Assembly (NCBI RefSeq): GCF_016863195.1
Contig: NZ_BOOK01000013.1
Location: forward strand, 62,001-126,000
Length of the DNA: 64,000 bases
Source of the DNA: Paraplanobispora takensis
Lineage (GTDB): Bacteria > Actinomycetota > Actinomycetes > Streptosporangiales > Streptosporangiaceae
Direction of reading: 5' to 3'
In this document: positions 60,356 through 64,000 of the stretch, in pieces
How positions within the stretch are numbered: position 1 is the stretch's first letter
Layout: each line of letters opens with the position of its first letter
Translations under genes and position numbers: made by a program
Notes under the pieces: model-generated
Told to the model about the DNA's origin: nothing
Databases searched by the model: none
Seen by the model: only the letters and a program-made list of their open reading frames with translations

Positions 60356-62029
60356 TCAGGCCACGGGGCGGAAACGCTCTGGCTCGCCGGCGGGCCCGTG
60401 ACCGGATCCGCGACCGGGTCCGCCGGTCGCCCGGACGGGCCCGTGGCCGGGTCCGCCGGTCGCCTGGACGGATCCGGCGGCCGGACCGGCGCCGGCCTCG
60501 GGCTCGGTCTCGGCGGGGGGCTGGGGGAGCGGGCCGATCAGGACCCGGTTGCGGCCGGCGTTCTTGGCGGCGTACAGCGCCTCGTCGGCGATCCGGATGA
60601 GGTCGTCGGCCGTCCGGGCGTGCAGTGGCATGATCGCGCCGCCCACCGAGGCGGTGACGGGCACGCCGGTGGACTCGCCGGCGGCCACGGGGGCGGCGGC
60701 CACCACGGCGCGGATGCGCTCGGCGAGCAGGGCCAGCCCCCCTGCCGTGGTGTGCGGCGCCAGGACCGCGAACTCCTCGCCGCCGAAGCGGGCGGCCAGG
60801 TCGCCGTCCCGGCAGACCGCGCGGATGCGGCGCGCCGTCTCGGCCAGGACCGCGTCCCCGGCGGGGTGGCCGAAGGTGTCGTTGACCCGCTTGAAGTGGT
60901 CCACGTCGATGAGCAGCAGGCCCAGCGTGGTGCCGTGGCGATCGGAGCGGGAGATCTCGCCGTGCATGCTCTCCTCCAGCAGCCGCCGGGTGCTCAGGCC
61001 GGTGAGCGCGTCGGTCATGGCCAGCCGCCGCTGGGCGGCGACCAGCCCGGACATGCGGGCCATGACCAGCAGGAACAGGGAGGCCGAGGCGGCGGCCAGC
61101 ACCAGCAGCTCCATGTCGCCGTCCTGGAGGTAGCGCACGAGCAGGACCATCGGCGCCATGAGGGTCGCGGTGGCCAGCAGGACGAGCCGGTGACGGGAGG
61201 CGTCGGCGGGCCGGGCGGGCACCTGCTCGCCCATCCTGGCCATCGACGGGTGCAGCCCGGCCGCGCCGAGCAGCACGTAGCCGCTCAGCCAGCCGAGGTC
61301 CAGCGCGGTGCCGGGGATGTACTCGCCGAACAGGGCCTGCATCCCGTAGCCGATGTCGGCCACCAGGACCAGGGAGAGGAAACCGATCAGCAGATGGTAG
61401 GACCGGCTCCGCTCGCCCCCGCCGAACACCAGGCGCAGCGACAGCGCCAGCACCAGCAGGTCCACCACCGGGAAGGCCAGTGTGGCGAACTGATCGGCCG
61501 GGGGGAGGGACGAGGTGACCATCACCGGGCCGATCAGGAACATCCAGTACAGCAGGGCGGCGCCGATCGAGATGACGAAGGCGTCGATCATGGCCGGGAC
61601 GTCGCCCCCGGGCGTGCGCCGCCTGATGAGCAGGATGAGCGCCAGCCCCAGGAAGGGGTACTGCAGGAGATAGAAGATGTTGGCCAGCAGCGGATAGCTG
61701 CTGCCGGAGTCGCTCGGCATGAACGAGTAGGCCAGGTCCCCCAGGGTGTACATCACCTGGCTGGCCGCCAGCAGCCACCAGGCCATCCTCGCCCGCGGCC
61801 GCCGCCACCGGATCCCGGCGGCGATGACGGCCGCGGATCCCCCGCTGATCACGCAGTACAGCCCCGACTGCACGTCGTCGGACGCGCCGAGGAACGGGAG
61901 CGCGTAGTACAGGGCGATCAGGGCGGCACCGGTGAGGAGGCAGCAGACCCACGCGGGCGGCAGACGACGTCCGCGCACGCCGGGCCGCCCGGCGGCCGGG
62001 CTGCTTGCGGTGGTGAGCGAACGGTTCAT
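60356..62029 (-). CDS. Membrane-bound diguanylate cyclase (GGDEF)
   Basis: About 557 residues from ATG 62029 (an in-frame ATG at 62110 is less likely). About nine or ten membrane helices (residues about 25-335), a short coiled link, then a GGDEF domain: MTDALTGLSTRRLLEE, LLLIDVDHFKRVNDTFGH, RFGGEEF active site (GGEEF). RDGD lies 5 residues before it, a product-inhibition I-site (RxxD). The C-terminus has a Gly/Pro/Arg-rich tail with ATGGPGxG repeats. It makes cyclic di-GMP from GTP; the membrane part resembles 7TM-like sensor modules of streptomycete cyclases. Signal unknown. Confidence 0.92.
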   Translation of the reverse strand: MNRSLTTASSPAAGRPGVRGRRLPPAWVCCLLTGAALIALYYALPFLGASDDVQSGLYCVISGGSAAVIAAGIRWRRPRARMAWWLLAASQVMYTLGDLAYSFMPSDSGSSYPLLANIFYLLQYPFLGLALILLIRRRTPGGDVPAMIDAFVISIGAALLYWMFLIGPVMVTSSLPPADQFATLAFPVVDLLVLALSLRLVFGGGERSRSYHLLIGFLSLVLVADIGYGMQALFGEYIPGTALDLGWLSGYVLLGAAGLHPSMARMGEQVPARPADASRHRLVLLATATLMAPMVLLVRYLQDGDMELLVLAAASASLFLLVMARMSGLVAAQRRLAMTDALTGLSTRRLLEESMHGEISRSDRHGTTLGLLLIDVDHFKRVNDTFGHPAGDAVLAETARRIRAVCRDGDLAARFGGEEFAVLAPHTTAGGLALLAERIRAVVAAAPVAAGESTGVPVTASVGGAIMPLHARTADDLIRIADEALYAAKNAGRNRVLIGPLPQPPAETEPEAGAGPAAGSVQATGGPGHGPVRATGGPGRGSGHGPAGEPERFRPVA

Positions 62030-62265
62030 GGCCTCTGGTCCAGGCGGCGTCCCGGCCCCCGCGCGGGTGCCGGATACGGATGTCACGGCAGGGATTTCCC
62101 GTCCATCCAACCGGCCGGCGGATGCCTGTCGGTAGCGGGACGGTTGCAGAACGGGAGCGGCCGCGGGCGAGGCCTGCCCGCGCCGCCCCGCAGCGCGTAC
62201 GCGCCGGCGGGACCGGGCGGCGTGCGGACCGCCGGGATCCGCCGGACCGGTCGGCGGAGCGCCGG

Positions 62266-62952
62266 TTACGGGATGGCGCCGGGGGTGATCAGCCCGGTCT
62301 CGTAGGCCAGGACCACGGCCTGGACGCGGTCGCGCAGGTTCAGCTTGGTGAGCACGTTGCCGACGTGGGTCTTGACGGTGGTCTCGCTCACCACCAGTTC
62401 GGCGGCGATCTCGGCGTTGGACATGCCGCGGGCGATCAGCCGCAGGACCTCCAGCTCACGCTCGGTGAGCCGGTCCAGGCGGGCCGGGGTGGACTGCTGG
62501 TGGGCCGAGGGGAGCCGGGCGCCGAACTTGTCCAGCAGCCGCCGGGTGACGCTCGGGGCGACGATGGCGTCGCCCGCGGCGACCACCCGGATGGCCTGCA
62601 CCAGCTCGTCCGGCGGGACGTCCTTGAGCAGGAAGCCGCTGGCCCCGGCGCGCAGCGCCTCCACGATGTACTCGTCCAGGTCGAAGGTGGTCAGCACCAG
62701 AACCCGGGGCACGTGGGCGCCGCCCGAGGCCTCGCGGACGATCCGGCGGGTCGCCTCGATGCCGTCGACGCCGGGCATCCGGATGTCCATCAGCACCACG
62801 TCGGGCAGCAGCGCCCGCGACTGGTCCTGGGCGGCCTTGCCGTCGCCCGCCTCGCCGACCACCGTGACGTCGGGCTCGGCCTCCAGGATGAGCCGGAAGC
62901 CGGTGCGCAGCAGTGGCTGGTCGTCCACGAGCAGCACTCTGATCGTCATCAT
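62266..62952 (-). CDS. NarL/LuxR-family response regulator
   Basis: 228 residues. Receiver domain: RVLLVDDQPLLRTGF with the acidic pair, phospho-acceptor Asp in DVVLMDIRMPG (about 55), Thr in VLTTFDLDEY, Lys in GFLLKDV. LuxR HTH: LTERELEVLRLIARGMSNAEIAAELVVSETTVKTHVGNVLTKL. The ATG overlaps the kinase stop, so it is the partner of that kinase. Targets unknown. Confidence 0.95.
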   Translation of the reverse strand: MMTIRVLLVDDQPLLRTGFRLILEAEPDVTVVGEAGDGKAAQDQSRALLPDVVLMDIRMPGVDGIEATRRIVREASGGAHVPRVLVLTTFDLDEYIVEALRAGASGFLLKDVPPDELVQAIRVVAAGDAIVAPSVTRRLLDKFGARLPSAHQQSTPARLDRLTERELEVLRLIARGMSNAEIAAELVVSETTVKTHVGNVLTKLNLRDRVQAVVLAYETGLITPGAIP

Positions 62953-64000
62953 GAGTCCTTGAGAGGGAACCGGGCTCGTACCTCGAATCCGCCCTCCGGA
63001 CGCGGGCCGATCCTCAGAATTCCACCATAGAGTGCGACCCGTTCACGAATGCCGACCAATCCGTGGCCGATCCGCTCGGCCGCGGCCCGCTCGCCCCCGG
63101 TGCGGCCGCCCCCGTCCCGGCCCCGGTCCGCCGGTCCGTCCGCGGCGCGATCCCCCTGCGGTCCCCGGCCGTCGTCCTCGACGTGGACGGTCAGCTCACC
63201 CGGCTCGTGCCGTACGGTCACCCAGGCGTGCGCGCCCGCGCCCGCGTGGCGCAGGCTGTTGGTGAGCGCCTCCTGGACCAGGCGGTAGGCGGCCAGGTCC
63301 ACCCCCGGCGGCAGCGGCCCGAACGGGTCCCCGCCGTCGGCGGGCGCCTCACAGGCGCCCGCCATGTCCAGCCGCGTGGGCAGGCCCGCCTCGCGCATCT
63401 GGGCGACCAGGGAGGGGATCTCGTGCACGCCGGGCTGCGGTTCGCGCTCGGCGGGGGCGCCCGGGTCGGTCCGCAGCACGCCCACGATGTTGCGCATCTC
63501 GGCCATCGCGGTGCGGCCCATCTTCTCGATGGCCGACAGCGCCTCGCGCGCCCCGTCGGGGTTGCTGGCCAGCACCCGGCGGGCCGCGGCGGCCTGGACG
63601 GTCATCACGCTCACGTGGTGGGCGACCACGTCGTGCAGCTCCCTGGCGATGCGGGAGCGCTCCTCCGCCCTGGCCGCGCGGGTGTCGGCCTCCCTGGCCC
63701 GCTCCATCCGCCCGGCGCGCTCGCGCAGCTCCGACAGGTAGGCCCGGCGCAGCCGCAGGCTCCGGCCCGCCAGCCAGAGCGCCGTGGCGAGCACGACCAC
63801 CAGCAGGTGCGCGCTCCAGTCGCCGAGGTCGCCTCGCAGCGCCCCGGAGGCCAGACGGCCGGCGAAGCCCACCGCGAGCGCACACAGGCTCAGCGCCAGG
63901 CCCCGGTGCGCGGCGACCGTGTAGACCAGCCACAACGTGGCCAGCCAGAGCAGGGAGCCGCCCTGGGCCAGGGCCGCCAGCGTCATGTCGACGAGGACGA
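62949..64000 (-). CDS. Sensor histidine kinase (DesK/NarX-type), N-terminus cut by the window
   Basis: The reading frame stays open to the right edge. Visible: several membrane helices, a coiled linker (ERAGRMERAREADTRAARAEERSR), the HisKA_3 box RIARELHDVVAHHVSVMTVQA with the phosphorylated His, and the ATPase domain (LVQEALTNSLRHAGAGAHAWV, VEDDGRG, GLVGIRERVALYGG). A 30-residue Gly/Asp/Arg-rich insert (GDRAADGPADRGRDGGGRTG) sits inside the ATP lid. Coupled to the response regulator gene. Stimulus unknown. Confidence 0.93.
   Translation of the reverse strand, partial: VLVDMTLAALAQGGSLLWLATLWLVYTVAAHRGLALSLCALAVGFAGRLASGALRGDLGDWSAHLLVVVLATALWLAGRSLRLRRAYLSELRERAGRMERAREADTRAARAEERSRIARELHDVVAHHVSVMTVQAAAARRVLASNPDGAREALSAIEKMGRTAMAEMRNIVGVLRTDPGAPAEREPQPGVHEIPSLVAQMREAGLPTRLDMAGACEAPADGGDPFGPLPPGVDLAAYRLVQEALTNSLRHAGAGAHAWVTVRHEPGELTVHVEDDGRGPQGDRAADGPADRGRDGGGRTGGERAAAERIGHGLVGIRERVALYGGILRIGPRPEGGFEVRARFPLKDS

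Noticed and set aside
58917-61952. 1011-codon minus-strand frame across the ATPase and GGDEF genes
   Set aside because: Out-of-frame reading of the GGDEF gene and antisense to the ATP-binding gene; Arg/Gly/Pro-rich.

Overview
The window is very GC-rich, densely coded chromosomal DNA of a filamentous actinobacterium. The best fit is Streptosporangiaceae (Streptosporangium or Nonomuraea-like); this placement is inference. The supporting signs are mycothiol biosynthesis (mshC), an InhA-type enoyl reductase, NnaR and GlnR-type nitrate control, DUF3090/DUF3099 proteins, many GTG starts, frequent 4-base stop/start overlaps and apparently leaderless genes. I saw no tRNA, rRNA, transposase, phage gene, plasmid function or CRISPR array.

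Layout. 1-9981: a beta-mannan utilisation locus. It holds a sugar-binding lipoprotein (cut by the window edge), a LacI regulator, a GH2 beta-mannosidase, secreted GH5 and GH26 mannanases and a cytoplasmic GH1 beta-glycosidase, arranged around a divergent promoter with a LacI-type operator. 10007-15378: small stress and accessory genes. These are a VOC protein, a five-repeat DxDGD protein, an ABM monooxygenase, an AhpD-like protein divergent from a SigJ-type sigma factor, and a TetR regulator paired by matching operators with an epimerase-hydrolase fusion. 15399-15720 holds gene remnants. 15792-17492: mobA, a DUF6457 protein, a probable C-rich-loop small RNA, DUF3099 and dodecin. 17584-25445: an Ntn amidase lipoprotein, tldD/tldE, fabG/inhA, a surface protein and an aldo-keto reductase. 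25511-30952: the conserved mycothiol neighbourhood (phosphatase, DUF3090, SCO1664-type kinase, mshC) with NRDE, HIT and peptide deformylase genes. 31190-40480: nitrate assimilation (narK, nasA, an electron-transfer flavoprotein, nirB, nirD, nnaR), with a GlnR-type box in front of nasA. 40425-47774: a TetR-like protein lacking a visible HTH, PAC2, UspA, metH, a HAD phosphatase and a membrane protein. 48038-60311: two tandem oligopeptide/dipeptide ABC transporter operons. 60356-64000: a membrane diguanylate cyclase and a NarL-type two-component system cut by the window end.

How the parts work together. Secreted mannanases cut mannan, the ABC system imports oligomers, and the GH2 and GH1 enzymes finish them inside the cell under LacI control. 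NarK imports nitrate, NasA (a molybdenum enzyme; mobA is in the same window) reduces it to nitrite, and NirBD reduces nitrite to ammonium, under GlnR and NnaR. The two peptide transporters supply organic nitrogen and carbon.

The least explained items are the three-hairpin RNA at 16734-16860, the 13-residue repeat protein at 10798-11052, the HTH-less TetR-like protein overlapping nnaR, the epimerase-hydrolase fusion with paired TetR operators, and a recurrent TANNNT-(6-7 nt)-ATG leaderless start signature.
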